Assembly (NCBI GenBank): GCA_022841505.1
Contig: JALHRK010000010.1
Location: 1 to 45,092 of the forward strand
Direction: 5' to 3'
Length of the DNA stretch: 45,092 nt
Origin: Saprospiraceae bacterium
GTDB lineage: Bacteria > Bacteroidota > Bacteroidia > Chitinophagales > Saprospiraceae
Part shown: piece by piece, positions 7,772 through 15,617 of the stretch
Position numbering within the stretch: position 1 is the first letter of the stretch
How the letters are laid out: each line of letters starts with the position of its first letter
The notes under the pieces: generated by a model
What the model saw: only the letters and a program-made list of their open reading frames with translations
The model's database searches: none
What the model was told of the DNA's origin: nothing
Translations under genes and position numbers: made by a program

Positions 7772-7779
7772 TATTTTTG
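7772..7779 (+). promoter_or_regulatory. -7 promoter box for the GapN-like gene
   Basis: TATTTTTG followed by C matches TAnnTTTG, with transcription expected to begin near 7785. A longer reading of the gene from a TTG at 7777 would therefore start inside the promoter. This decides for the ATG at 7810. Confidence 0.6.
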
Positions 7780-7809
7780 CTGAATAACACACCTCAACCT
7801 GATTCCACC

Positions 7810-9429
7810 ATGACAAAAGTACTGCAAGCACATTTTCCGGCTGCTGCCGACATTCCATCGGAAGTACGCCTGGCCGAGCCGTATCACCTGAGCGATTATT
7901 TGGTCGGCGGTGAAATTGTCCGCTGGAAAGGGGACGTACAGCAGGTGCATTCGCCCATTTATGTGCGCAACGGAGAGGCGTTCGAGCCGCAACACCTTGG
8001 CTCCTACCCGCTCATCGGCGAAAAAGAAGCCCTCGAAGCCCTGGATTCCGCCGTGCAAGCCTACAACAACGGGCGCGGCGTGTGGCCCACAATGTCGGTG
8101 GAAGACCGCATCCGCAGCATGGAAGCTTTTACCAAAATGATGGTGGAGCAACGCAACGCAGTGGTCAAACTGCTCATGTGGGAAATCGGCAAAAGCTTAG
8201 CCGATTCGGAAAAGGAATTCGACCGCACGGTAGAGTACATTTACGCCACCATTGACGAGTTAAAAAAACTGGACCGCAGCGGCAGTACCTTCCTCATTGA
8301 ACAAGGCATCATCGGTCAGATCAGGCGTTCGCCAATGGGCATTGTCCTGTGCATGGGGCCTTTCAACTACCCGCTCAACGAAACCTTCACGCTGCTGATT
8401 CCGGCCCTCATCATGGGCAATGTCTTGCTGTTCAAGCCGCCGCGCCAGGGCATTCTGCTGCACGGTTTGTTTCAGGAGGCTTTCCGCCAATGCTTCCCGA
8501 AAGGCGCCATCAATTTCCTGTTTGGCCGCGGCTCGGTGGTCATCCCGCCCATCATGGAATCGGGAAAAGTGGACGTGCTGACGCTGATCGGGTCTTCGCG
8601 CATGGCCGACCGCCTCCAAAAATCGCACCCGAAAGTCAACCGCCTGCGTTCAGTATTGGGTTTGGATGCCAAAAATGCGGCCATCGTACTGGAAAATGCA
8701 GACTTAGAGATTGCCGTAAAAGAAATCATCCTCGGCGCCTTGTCTTTTAACGGGCAGCGATGTACCGCCATCAAAATCGTGTGGGCGCACCGCGCTATTG
8801 TGGATGCACTGGTGGCGCAGCTTTCCAAAGCCGTCGCGGATCTCAAACTGGGTATGCCCTGGGATAAGGGGGTGCAAATCACGCCGGTAGCAGAGCCAGA
8901 AAAACCGGCCTATCTCCAGGAAGTCATTGTAGATGCAACGCGCAAAGGGGCCACCGTAGTCAATGAAGGCGGCGGTGAGCAATACGCCTCGTTCGTTTTT
9001 CCGGCGATTGTCTACCCCGTAAAACCCACCATGACCCTTTACCGGGAGGAACAATTCGGGCCGGTGATCCCGATTGCGGTTTTTGAAGACCTGGAAGAGC
9101 CATTGCAATACCTGATTGACAGCGACCACGGCCAGCAGGTTTCGATTTTTGGAACGGATGCAACCCAAATTGCGAGCCTGATTGACCCATTGGTGAACCA
9201 GGTGACCCGCGTCAACATCAACGCGCAATGCCAGCGCGGCCCGGATACCTTCCCGTTTTCGGGGCGGAAAGACTCTGCGCAGGGCACGCTTTCGGTGCTG
9301 GACGCCATCCGGTCCTTTTCCATCCGGTCGGTAGTCGCCACCAAAGACCGGGCCGACAACAAGGTGCTGCTCAATGAGATTGTGAAGGAGGATTTGTCCA
9401 ATTTTTTGTCTACGAGGTTTATTTTTTGA
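7810..9429 (+). CDS. Aldehyde dehydrogenase, non-phosphorylating GAPDH (GapN)-like
   Basis: 539 residues, cytoplasmic. The ALDH fold is shown by PFNYPLN (N186), FKPP (K209), GSS, FNGQRCTAIKI with catalytic C318, and EEQFGPVIPI. Length and the strings ALSFNGQRCTA, VNINAQCQRGPDTFPFSGRKDS match NADP-dependent glyceraldehyde-3-phosphate dehydrogenases (GapN), which oxidise GAP to 3-phosphoglycerate with NADPH formation and no ATP. Odd: the usual general-base motif ELGGK reads GLDAK (284-288), so the Glu is missing at that place. This may be a trait of a GapN-like subclade; the enzymatic assignment is therefore moderately sure. It stands alone, followed by two hairpins. Confidence 0.82.
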   Translation: MTKVLQAHFPAAADIPSEVRLAEPYHLSDYLVGGEIVRWKGDVQQVHSPIYVRNGEAFEPQHLGSYPLIGEKEALEALDSAVQAYNNGRGVWPTMSVEDRIRSMEAFTKMMVEQRNAVVKLLMWEIGKSLADSEKEFDRTVEYIYATIDELKKLDRSGSTFLIEQGIIGQIRRSPMGIVLCMGPFNYPLNETFTLLIPALIMGNVLLFKPPRQGILLHGLFQEAFRQCFPKGAINFLFGRGSVVIPPIMESGKVDVLTLIGSSRMADRLQKSHPKVNRLRSVLGLDAKNAAIVLENADLEIAVKEIILGALSFNGQRCTAIKIVWAHRAIVDALVAQLSKAVADLKLGMPWDKGVQITPVAEPEKPAYLQEVIVDATRKGATVVNEGGGEQYASFVFPAIVYPVKPTMTLYREEQFGPVIPIAVFEDLEEPLQYLIDSDHGQQVSIFGTDATQIASLIDPLVNQVTRVNINAQCQRGPDTFPFSGRKDSAQGTLSVLDAIRSFSIRSVVATKDRADNKVLLNEIVKEDLSNFLSTRFIF

Positions 9430-9438
9430 CGGGGTAGT

Positions 9439-9505
9439 GACCGGGTGACTTCGAGTCACCCGGTCCCTTTCAAAATAGGGGTAGGATGCAACCAAAAGCA
9501 TCCTA
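9439..9505 (+). terminator. Two hairpins after the GapN-like gene
   Basis: GACCGGGTGACT at 9439-9450 pairs perfectly with 9454-9465 across a 3-base loop, 10 bp after the stop. A second stem TAGGATGC (9482-9489) pairs with 9498-9505. There is no strong T-run, so a factor-independent terminator is likely but not certain. Confidence 0.55.
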
Positions 9506-9552
9506 TCCTATGTCTAATGATTTTTGAAACCAACCTACTACCTTCAACCTTT

Positions 9553-10752
9553 ATGCAAACAAGTCTCCCAACCGCCCCCGAAAACCGCCTCCAACTCGTA
9601 GACGCCCTGCGCGGCTTTTCCCTGGCCGGCATCGCCATCGTGCATTTCATGGAACAATATTTAGCGGGCCCGGCGCCGGAAAGTGTGGGCAACTTCACCC
9701 AGCAAAACACAGTGGATCTTGTGCTCGAAGTCATTACCCAGGTTTTGATCCGCGGCAAATTTTTTGCACTGTTTTCTTTTTTGTTCGGACTCAGTTTTTC
9801 ACTGCAAATGGACCGTACGCAGGCCCGAACCGGTCAGGATTTCAGCCTGCGGTTTGCCTGGCGGCTGTTGGTCTTATTCGCAATCGGATTATTCCACCAG
9901 TGCTTTTACCGCGGCGATATCCTCACGGTTTTTGCGATGCTGGGTTTTCCGTTACTCCTTTTTTATCGGGTTCCTGACCGCTGGGTGGGGATTATAGCAG
10001 CTTTGTTGTTATTGGGGCTCCCGCGATTGATCATCCAACTCAGCGGCGGCGGCATGATGGAATCGTCGCCCGAAAACGACCTGCATTATTGGAATACCGT
10101 CAAAACCGGCACTTTTTCTGAAATAGCCTGGCTGAACAGTTGGGATGGGTTTTGGCAAAAAATGGAGTTTCAGTTTGGTTTATTTTCGCGGGGTTATCAA
10201 AGTTTTGGATGGTTCCTGTTCGGCTTGCTTGCTGGTCGCTTGCGGTTGTTTGAGTTTGCGGAAGCTTACCGGCCGGTCTGGCGGAAATTGCTGCGCTATG
10301 GGCTTTTTACGTTCCTCGGACTGATTGCTGCTGCGGCCGTGACTTTTGGCCTTTTCGGCAAACAAATTCCTGAATCGCTGGCCAGTTTCCTCGGCATCAG
10401 CTTTTTTGACTGGGCCAATATTGCCCTGACTCTTGCTTACATCGGTGCATTTGCGCTATTGTTTTTAAAACCCAACTGGCAACGGCGTTTATTGGTTTTT
10501 GCGCCGTATGGCCGCATGGCGCTGACCAATTACGTGTTGCAAACCCTGATTGGTACCACCATCTTTTTCAGTTTCGGATTGGGATTAATCGGAGATTTTG
10601 GCAACAGCGTCACCCTGCCACTCGGTTTAGCGGTTTGCGTCGTGCAAATCTGGTGGAGCGCCAGATGGTTGCAACATTTCCAATACGGGCCTTTGGAATG
10701 GCTGTGGCGGTCGTTGACGTGGTTTTCGTGGCAGGCTTTCCGGAAGAAGTGA
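9553..10752 (+). CDS. DUF418-family polytopic membrane protein
   Basis: 399 residues from ATG 9553 (MQTSLPTAPENRLQLVDALRG). About eight to ten transmembrane helices follow. The N-terminal motif RLQLVDALRGFSLAGI and the C-terminal APYGRMALTNYVLQT with WSARWLQHFQYGPLEWLWRSLTW are hallmarks of the DUF418 family (YeiB-like), related in fold to acyltransferase-3 membrane proteins. Role unknown; transfer of an acyl or other group across the inner membrane is only a guess. The longer reading from 9445 would cover both hairpins behind gapN and is rejected. Confidence 0.88.
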   Translation: MQTSLPTAPENRLQLVDALRGFSLAGIAIVHFMEQYLAGPAPESVGNFTQQNTVDLVLEVITQVLIRGKFFALFSFLFGLSFSLQMDRTQARTGQDFSLRFAWRLLVLFAIGLFHQCFYRGDILTVFAMLGFPLLLFYRVPDRWVGIIAALLLLGLPRLIIQLSGGGMMESSPENDLHYWNTVKTGTFSEIAWLNSWDGFWQKMEFQFGLFSRGYQSFGWFLFGLLAGRLRLFEFAEAYRPVWRKLLRYGLFTFLGLIAAAAVTFGLFGKQIPESLASFLGISFFDWANIALTLAYIGAFALLFLKPNWQRRLLVFAPYGRMALTNYVLQTLIGTTIFFSFGLGLIGDFGNSVTLPLGLAVCVVQIWWSARWLQHFQYGPLEWLWRSLTWFSWQAFRKK

Positions 10753-10760
10753 GTTTTTTT

Positions 10761-10863
10761 TACCACATAGTACACATAGTTGTTTTCACATAGTTCACAT
10801 AGGCGGCTTCCCTGTGCTATGTGTCCTATGTGAAAACCTCTACTGTGATCTATGTGGTAAAAA
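10761..10863. repeat. CACATAG-unit inverted repeat, copy 1
   Basis: The left arm starts TACCACATAGTACACATAG and the right arm ends GATCTATGTGGTAAAAA. Both arms are made of three to four CACATAG words (CTATGTG inverted). A second copy at 35021-35137 shares the 3' arm GTGAAAACCTCTACTGTG almost exactly. Both copies lie shortly upstream of a -7 promoter for a plus-strand gene with a signal peptide. Confidence 0.75.
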
Positions 10864-10917
10864 TAAAAAATCTATACCCGTTACGGGACAATTTGTATTA
10901 AATCGGCATCAAACACC

Positions 10918-10925
10918 TACTTTTG
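10918..10925 (+). promoter_or_regulatory. -7 promoter box for the MORN-type lipoprotein
   Basis: TACTTTTG followed by C matches TAnnTTTG; a TTG at 10893-10895 lies 22 bases further upstream, close to the usual -33 spacing. It sits about 20 bp before the ATG at 10946 and supports that start over longer readings. Confidence 0.55.
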
Positions 10926-10945
10926 CGCAGCTAAAAAAAGATACC

Positions 10946-11575
10946 ATGAAATACCTGTTCCTGCTTGTATTCCCTTTCCTCTTGATTGCCTGCGATCAGG
11001 CGAAAAAGCCAAAATCCGCCACCGAACCAACGGGTGCTGCGCCCTTGGATGAGTTTGACCTTGCCAACTACACCCTCGAAAGCGTACCCGGCAGCGATAT
11101 CCAACTGGCGGTGAAAAAAAGCGAAGAAGGGGTGATCCGTGAAATGGGCAATGTCTTAGACGGTAAACGCACCGGAACCTGGACCCTTTATGCGAACGAT
11201 CCGCTCCGTCCCCGCAAGGTTGTGAATTACGTGAACGGCAAAAAAAATGGCGTTTATATAGAAATGAGTGAAGCGTATTCGATTGATATTCTGGCGCATT
11301 TTAAAGACGATAAATTGCACGGCAATTGGGCAAAATACCGCTTTGGCCGCCCCCTGCAAACGGCTGAATACCAAAACGGGGAATTACACGGCCCGCAACG
11401 GGAATTCGAAATCCGCAACGGAAAAATCATCAAGGAAGCCAATTATAAAAATGGTCAGTTACACGGCCCGTTCAAACACTTCAACGAAAAAGGCGAAGTG
11501 AGCCTTCAATATGAATACAAAGATGGGGTGAAAGTTGGAGAGGGGGTGCTGCATCCAGCTGATTCAATTCGGTAA
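10946..11575 (+). CDS. Lipoprotein with MORN-type (YwqK-like) repeats
   Basis: 209 residues. The signal ends in a lipobox LIAC, so the protein is a lipoprotein anchored at Cys 15. The body contains repeated units GNVLDGKRTGTWTLY, VNYVNGKKNGVYIEM, AHFKDDKLHGNWAKY, AEYQNGELHGPQREF, ANYKNGQLHGPFKHF. These are MORN_2/YwqK-type beta-hairpin repeats of about 23 residues. Such repeats occur in many Bacteroidota surface proteins, and the 'antitoxin YwqK' label often attached to them is not evidence of a toxin system. Role unknown, possibly envelope-associated. Confidence 0.88.
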   Translation: MKYLFLLVFPFLLIACDQAKKPKSATEPTGAAPLDEFDLANYTLESVPGSDIQLAVKKSEEGVIREMGNVLDGKRTGTWTLYANDPLRPRKVVNYVNGKKNGVYIEMSEAYSIDILAHFKDDKLHGNWAKYRFGRPLQTAEYQNGELHGPQREFEIRNGKIIKEANYKNGQLHGPFKHFNEKGEVSLQYEYKDGVKVGEGVLHPADSIR

Positions 11576-11620
11576 TTTGAAGATTTGAAAATTTGGTGAT
11601 TTGAAGATGCGCGTAGGACG

Positions 11621-11651
11621 GTTGTCGGACACTATTGAAGCGTCCGACAAC
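11621..11651. terminator. Hairpin between convergent genes
   Basis: GTTGTCGGAC (11621-11630) pairs perfectly with GTCCGACAAC (11642-11651). It lies between the stop of the MORN lipoprotein and the stop of arsM on the other strand, fitting a bidirectional terminator. The simple-repeat stretch ATTTGAAGATTTGAAAATTTG precedes it. Confidence 0.55.
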
Positions 11652-11662
11652 GAACCAAACGC

Positions 11663-12505
11663 TTAGCAACATCCCGAACCCGGCGCGCAGCAGGATTCCG
11701 GTTTTTTCGCAAATACCGTAATGCTGAAAATGCCGGTTTGTCCTGACTTAAATTGCGCCAGCTCGGCGTCGTTCAGGTAGTTTTTCAAAATATCGTCCGG
11801 TATGACGATGGCTTTTTGCTTTTGAACGGTGACCCAGTTGAAGCCGTTTTGGTGAATCAACTCTAAGTATTTTTCCCTCTGAATTGCGCCTGATACGCAG
11901 CCTGCGTACATTTCGGCGTCTTTTTGCAGCGCTTCCGGCAGGTCGCCCACCAAAACGATGTCCGAGATGCTGAAATGCCCGCCCGGCTTGAGGGTGCGGA
12001 AAATTTCCTGGAACACGGCGTCTTTATCGGGCACGAGGTTCAGCACGCAATTGCTGACGATTACATCGGCGACGTTGTCAGCCAAAGGCATTTTTTCGAT
12101 GTCGCCTTGCAGAAATTCCACATTGCTGAAACCCAATTTTGCCGCATTGGCCCGGGCTTTGTCCACCATCGCCGGCGTGAAGTCAATACCAATTACCCGC
12201 CCGGTATCGCCGGTTTCTTCCCGAGCGATGAAACAATCGTTGCCTGCGCCCGAGCCGAGGTCTACCACCGTATCGCCTTTTTTGATTTTCGCGAACTGCG
12301 TTGGCAAGCCGCAGCCCAGTCCCAGGTCGGCATCGGGGTTGTAGCCGCCCAGCGTGGAGTAGTCATCCGACATAATGTTGTACACTTCCGTGGAGCAGCC
12401 ACCCGCACCGCAGCAGGAAGCCATGTTCACGTCCTTATCCTGCAGGGCGATTTCGGAATACTTTTGCTGCACCAACGATTTAAGTTGTTCTGATGATGAT
12501 TGCAT
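11663..12505 (-). CDS. arsM: Arsenite methyltransferase ArsM
   Basis: 280 residues, cytoplasmic. The SAM-binding motif VVDLGSGAGNDCF is at 80-92. The three cysteines that bind As(III) in ArsM enzymes are present: C65 (GLGCGLP), C153 (SNCVLNL) and C203 (AGCVSGA). The enzyme transfers methyl groups from SAM to arsenite, giving methylated and partly volatile arsenicals. The N-terminus also has CC at 31-32 plus C37, and the C-terminus ends with two CC pairs, likely extra thiol ligands. It lies about 50 bp downstream of an ArsR-family gene and is probably co-transcribed with it. No arsenite pump or arsenate reductase gene is nearby. Confidence 0.93.
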   Translation of the reverse strand: MQSSSEQLKSLVQQKYSEIALQDKDVNMASCCGAGGCSTEVYNIMSDDYSTLGGYNPDADLGLGCGLPTQFAKIKKGDTVVDLGSGAGNDCFIAREETGDTGRVIGIDFTPAMVDKARANAAKLGFSNVEFLQGDIEKMPLADNVADVIVSNCVLNLVPDKDAVFQEIFRTLKPGGHFSISDIVLVGDLPEALQKDAEMYAGCVSGAIQREKYLELIHQNGFNWVTVQKQKAIVIPDDILKNYLNDAELAQFKSGQTGIFSITVFAKKPESCCAPGSGCC

Positions 12506-12556
12506 TTTTTGTTTGTTTATGATTAAAATGAGTGATTTAGTGACTTTACCACATTA

Positions 12557-12889
12557 TCAACAGCACGTGCTACTTTTTTCCAGAAAACTGGTAAACATAG
12601 CATTCAGCACGCCATGAAACCGTTTCCAGGTCTGATCGTCAATGCAATAACATACCGCATTGCCATCAATGGATCCTTTGATGAGACCCGCGTTTTTGAG
12701 TTCTTTCAGGTGCTGAGAAACGGTGGGCTGCGCCAGCGGCAACTCGTTCACAATGTCTCCGCAAATGCAGGTATCCACCTTGATCAGGTATTCGATGATG
12801 GCCACCCGCGCCGGATGCCCCAAGGCTTTGGCTAAGGTCGCCAGCTCATTTTGCTGGTCGGTGAAGTGGTCAGTTTTAGTAGCGCCCAT
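12557..12889 (-). CDS. arsR: ArsR/SmtB-family arsenic-type repressor
   Basis: 110 residues with the winged-helix core [36 protein letters not shown] and VCYCID. Two candidate As(III)-binding pairs are seen: C41/C43 (DTCICGDI, the alpha-3 position of classical ArsR) and C109/C110 at the very end, plus C80/C82. It is a repressor released by arsenite. It heads the arsR-arsM pair; a dyad overlapping its promoter at 12906-12927 is the likely operator. Confidence 0.92.
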   Translation of the reverse strand: MGATKTDHFTDQQNELATLAKALGHPARVAIIEYLIKVDTCICGDIVNELPLAQPTVSQHLKELKNAGLIKGSIDGNAVCYCIDDQTWKRFHGVLNAMFTSFLEKSSTCC

Positions 12890-12905
12890 TAACTTTGATT
12901 ATTTA

Positions 12906-12927
12906 TTCATTGCAATATTACGATGAA
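12906..12927 (-). promoter_or_regulatory. Candidate ArsR operator over the arsR promoter
   Basis: TTCATTG and CGATGAA form an imperfect dyad (6 of 7 bases paired) around an A/T-rich centre. On the minus strand the centre holds TAATATTG, one base off the -7 box, placed about 25 bp before the arsR ATG. A repressor bound here would block its own promoter. The dyad is seen; the operator role is inference. Confidence 0.4.
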
Positions 12928-12984
12928 GTTTTGAATCGCGCAAGTTTTTTTTTCAAAAAAGTGCTGCACACGGTAAAGCCGCCT

Positions 12985-12992
12985 TACATTTG
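12985..12992 (+). promoter_or_regulatory. -7 promoter box for the haem-binding protein
   Basis: TACATTTG followed by C matches TAnnTTTG, about 60 bp upstream of the ATG at 13053. Confidence 0.5.
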
Positions 12993-13052
12993 CCTGAATA
13001 ATAGGGGCTTCCAGCCTTAGGTGTTTTTGAAAATTTTAAAAAAAAGAAATAC

Positions 13053-13565
13053 ATGCTCAAAAAAATCCTCCTCGGTCTCCTGGCTGTAATGGTCATCATC
13101 CAGTTCTTCCGCCCGGAAAAAAATGACTCCAACGACCAGCAAAACCATGTCTCCACCAAATACGAGGTGCCTGCAGAAGTGGCAACCATCCTGAAAGGCG
13201 CCTGCGACGATTGCCACACCAACAAAACCGAATACCCGTGGTACGCCAATGTTCAACCCGCTGCCTGGTGGCTGGCAGGGCATGTGGAAGATGGCAAACG
13301 ACATTTGAATTTTTCCGACTTCACCACCCGGAGAATCGCCGTTCAAAACCACAAGTTTGAAGAAGTCGTAGAAATGGTGGAAGAAAAAGAGATGCCGCTC
13401 CCTTCGTACACCTGGTTGGGTTTGCATCCGGAGGCCAAACTCACGGATCAGCAACGCCAGACGCTCGTCAATTGGGCCAAAGCGCAAATGGATACCTTGA
13501 AAGCGAATTATCCGGCAGACAGCTTGGTAATGAGAAGGCCGTCGAATCCACAGCCAGGAAAGTAA
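13053..13565 (+). CDS. Membrane-anchored haem-binding domain protein (Haem_bd type)
   Basis: 170 residues. A single N-terminal hydrophobic helix (3-18) acts as uncleaved signal/anchor. C51-D-D-C54-H55 is a cytochrome-c type CxxCH haem attachment motif. It is followed by YPWYANVQPAAWW and EMPLPSYTWLGLHPEAKLT, the signature of the Haem_bd (PF14376-type) family of periplasmic monohaem proteins. Likely an electron carrier or redox partner in the periplasm. It has its own promoter and stands alone between arsR and a repeat. Confidence 0.88.
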   Translation: MLKKILLGLLAVMVIIQFFRPEKNDSNDQQNHVSTKYEVPAEVATILKGACDDCHTNKTEYPWYANVQPAAWWLAGHVEDGKRHLNFSDFTTRRIAVQNHKFEEVVEMVEEKEMPLPSYTWLGLHPEAKLTDQQRQTLVNWAKAQMDTLKANYPADSLVMRRPSNPQPGK

Positions 13566-13567
13566 TA

Positions 13568-13688
13568 GTGCTGGCGCGAGGCCGGTAGCTGAGCTGGTGG
13601 TTGAGCGACTTGTACTGAGCGAAGTCGAAGTAAGTCGAAGTCAAGTCAAAGCTCCAGCCTCGTGTCTTCTATTTTTTGGGCTCTGCCC
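13568..13688 (-). repeat. GGGCAGAGCCC-family repeat, copy A
   Basis: Read on the minus strand: GGGCAGAGCCC, then AAAAAATAG, then ACACGAGGCTGGAGC, then several TTCGACTT words and CTCAGCTACCGGCCTCGCGCC. The order and the CGGTAGCTGAG block match copy E at 36354-36430, with an internal expansion. The TAG is the stop codon of the hydroxyacid dehydrogenase gene, and the repeat encodes its last residues RAEPKK. Confidence 0.7.
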
Positions 13689-14832
13689 GAATCAAATGCC
13701 ACGGCAAATCCGTCACCCGCTCGCAACAAAGCTGTTCCATCACCTGCTTCAATTGGATTTTTAAGATGGACATGGTATGCTGGCCGCCATCTTTTCCCAA
13801 AGCGGCAACGCCGTACATAAACGACCGCCCGAGAAACACAAAATCCGCGCCGCTCGCCAGTGCACAAGCAATATCGGGGCCGGTGCGCACGCCGCTGTCG
13901 AGCATAATTTTAATCTGGCCGGCGTATTTCCGGACAATCGGCACAAGCGCATGGATGGTGGACTGCCCGGCATCCAGTTGACGCCCGCCGTGGTTGGACA
14001 CAATGATGCCATCCAACCCTAGTCGAATGGCCAGGTCTGCATCTGCTTCGCTCACGACGCCTTTCATCACGATTTTTCCTTTCCAGCGCTCGCGGATCGC
14101 AGCGATTTTTGCTTCGTTCAACCGACCGGAAAAAGTTTGATTCATGAAAGCGCCGAGTTGCCCCATGTCCATGTTTTTGGACATGTATTTTTTCAGGTTT
14201 GCAAAACTTGGTTGCCCGTGCCGGAGCGTATTGATGGCCCAATTTGGTTTACCTAAAATTTGCAAAACATTGCGCATGGTCATTTTTGGCGGCATGGCCA
14301 ACCCGTTTCGGATGTCGCGCGGCCGGTAGCCAAAGGTGGGCACGTCGCAAAGGAGCACCAAAACCTGGCAGCCGGCAGCCTCAGCGCGGTTGAGCAGGTC
14401 GTCGCGCAAAGCGTTATCCGTAGGGTGGTAGAGTTGGTACCAAAACTTACCTGCCGTCAACTCGCCAATGCGTTCAATACTTGAAGTCGTGACGGTGCTC
14501 AGGGCAAACGGAATGTTGTGCGCAATGGCCGCTTTGGCCAGAATTTCCGGGGCATTGGGCCACATCAGCCCCTGCAAACCCACGGGAGCAACCCCAAACG
14601 GCGCATCGTAAACCTGTCCGAAAAGTTCGGTTTTTAAATCAGCAGTCTTGAAGTCCTTTAAATAATAGGGCATCAGCTCCACTTCGCGGATTTCAGCAGT
14701 ATTTTTATGAAGGTTCACATCCTCGTTGCAGCCGCCGTCGAGGTATTCAAAGGCAAACCGCGGAATGCGCTGCCGGGCGCGGGCGCGCAAGTCGTCAATA
14801 GACGGGTAGTTTGAGTTGTAGGTCAGTTCCAT
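13669..14832 (-). CDS. FMN-dependent alpha-hydroxy-acid dehydrogenase (LldD-like)
   Basis: 387 residues from ATG 14832 (MELTYNSNYPSIDDL); a longer open frame to 15033 runs through the PnuC gene and is rejected. It is a TIM-barrel flavoenzyme of the lactate/glycolate oxidase family. Seen: YQLY (132-135), CDVPTFGYRPRDIRNG, K257 (IVMKGV), catalytic H281 with R284 in SNHGGRQLD, and the FMN phosphate site LDSGVRTG. It oxidises a 2-hydroxy acid, most likely L-lactate, to the keto acid. The last six residues (RAEPKK) and the stop come from repeat copy A. Copy B lies just upstream, between it and PnuC. Confidence 0.9.
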   Translation of the reverse strand: MELTYNSNYPSIDDLRARARQRIPRFAFEYLDGGCNEDVNLHKNTAEIREVELMPYYLKDFKTADLKTELFGQVYDAPFGVAPVGLQGLMWPNAPEILAKAAIAHNIPFALSTVTTSSIERIGELTAGKFWYQLYHPTDNALRDDLLNRAEAAGCQVLVLLCDVPTFGYRPRDIRNGLAMPPKMTMRNVLQILGKPNWAINTLRHGQPSFANLKKYMSKNMDMGQLGAFMNQTFSGRLNEAKIAAIRERWKGKIVMKGVVSEADADLAIRLGLDGIIVSNHGGRQLDAGQSTIHALVPIVRKYAGQIKIMLDSGVRTGPDIACALASGADFVFLGRSFMYGVAALGKDGGQHTMSILKIQLKQVMEQLCCERVTDLPWHLIRAEPKK

Positions 14833-14850
14833 ACACAATAATTTTCTTCT

Positions 14851-14904
14851 GCTCACGCGGCGGCTCCGCCCCGCGTGTACTATTTTTCGGGCTCCTGCCC
14901 GATC
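14851..14904 (-). repeat. GGGCAGAGCCC-family repeat, copy B
   Basis: On the minus strand: GGGCAGGAGCCCGAAAAATA then GTACACGCGGGGCGGAGCCG then CCGCGTGAGC. It contains two potential hairpins, GGGC..GCCC and GGCGG-AG-CCGCC. It begins inside the 3' end of the PnuC gene, giving the residues GQEPEK and the TAG stop. It ends 18 bp before the start of the dehydrogenase gene, so it sits between two co-directional genes. Confidence 0.75.
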
Positions 14905-15494
14905 AAAACCCGCTTCCTCCAACCCAAATACGCCATCACCGCAATTACCGTATACACCACCATCACCGCCGAAAGCAACCAGGCGCCACGCGAAGCAAAA
15001 AGATAAACCGAAGCGGCATCTACGACGATCCAATAGAGCCAGTTTTCCAGAATTTTCCGGGTCATCAACCAGGTGGCCAGCATGGCAAACACCGTAACAA
15101 ATGCATCCAGATAAGTAGCCGCAGCTGGCGTGTAAGCATCAAAAAAATAGCCAAAAGCCAGGGCCAGCAAAGAACCTCCTGCCAGCCAGCGCAAGTGTTG
15201 CCGCAAAGGCCAGCGTAGAATTGGCGCTTCTGCCTGTCCCCTACCCGCTCGCCAATAATACAACCCCACGAAGCCCATGCCTACATAAAACAACTGCAAC
15301 AGCGCATCCAAATAAAGGCTATAGAACGCAAAGCTCGCATAGGCCCACAAACCACAACTGACGATGCCCCAAACCCAGCACCAGGGGTTTTCCCGCGCCG
15401 CCAACACTACATAGATTAAGGCGGTGATGGTGACCGTCCAGTCTACCCAGCCAAGGGCCAGCGCTTCCGCCACTATTTTTTCTAATAATTCCAT
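14880..15494 (-). CDS. PnuC-family vitamin/nucleoside transporter
   Basis: 204 residues, about seven transmembrane helices. The family motif NWLYWIVVDAASVYLFASRG near 150-170 and WCWVWGIVSCGLWAY near 40 place it in the PnuC family, which takes up nicotinamide riboside (PnuC), thiamine (PnuT) or riboflavin (PnuX) by facilitated diffusion. The leader was read for a TPP riboswitch (CTGAGA/ACCTGA boxes) and none was found, so the substrate is open. The C-terminal GQEPEK comes from repeat copy B. The gene probably shares a transcript with the dehydrogenase. Confidence 0.85.
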   Translation of the reverse strand: MELLEKIVAEALALGWVDWTVTITALIYVVLAARENPWCWVWGIVSCGLWAYASFAFYSLYLDALLQLFYVGMGFVGLYYWRAGRGQAEAPILRWPLRQHLRWLAGGSLLALAFGYFFDAYTPAAATYLDAFVTVFAMLATWLMTRKILENWLYWIVVDAASVYLFASRGAWLLSAVMVVYTVIAVMAYLGWRKRVLIGQEPEK

Positions 15495-15617
15495 ATTGTT
15501 CTTAAAACAGAAAGCCGAACATTCCTGCCCGGCCTTCTATGGTCATGGGCAACCCGCAGGCTGCCATTTCAAACGCATTTTAAGGATGCGGGAAGTTGCT
15601 CAAGGGTTGGTTTATCC

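Noticed and set aside
8704-9501. Long minus-strand open frame opposite the GapN-like gene
   Set aside because: Antisense shadow with unlikely composition (rich in Arg, His, Gly).
10946-11575. YwqK-type antitoxin of a toxin-antitoxin system
   Set aside because: The repeats are MORN_2-like and the protein is a lipoprotein; no toxin gene is adjacent.
14833-15033. N-terminal extension of the hydroxyacid dehydrogenase
   Set aside because: It would run through the 3' end of pnuC and repeat copy B; the family N-terminus begins at 14832.
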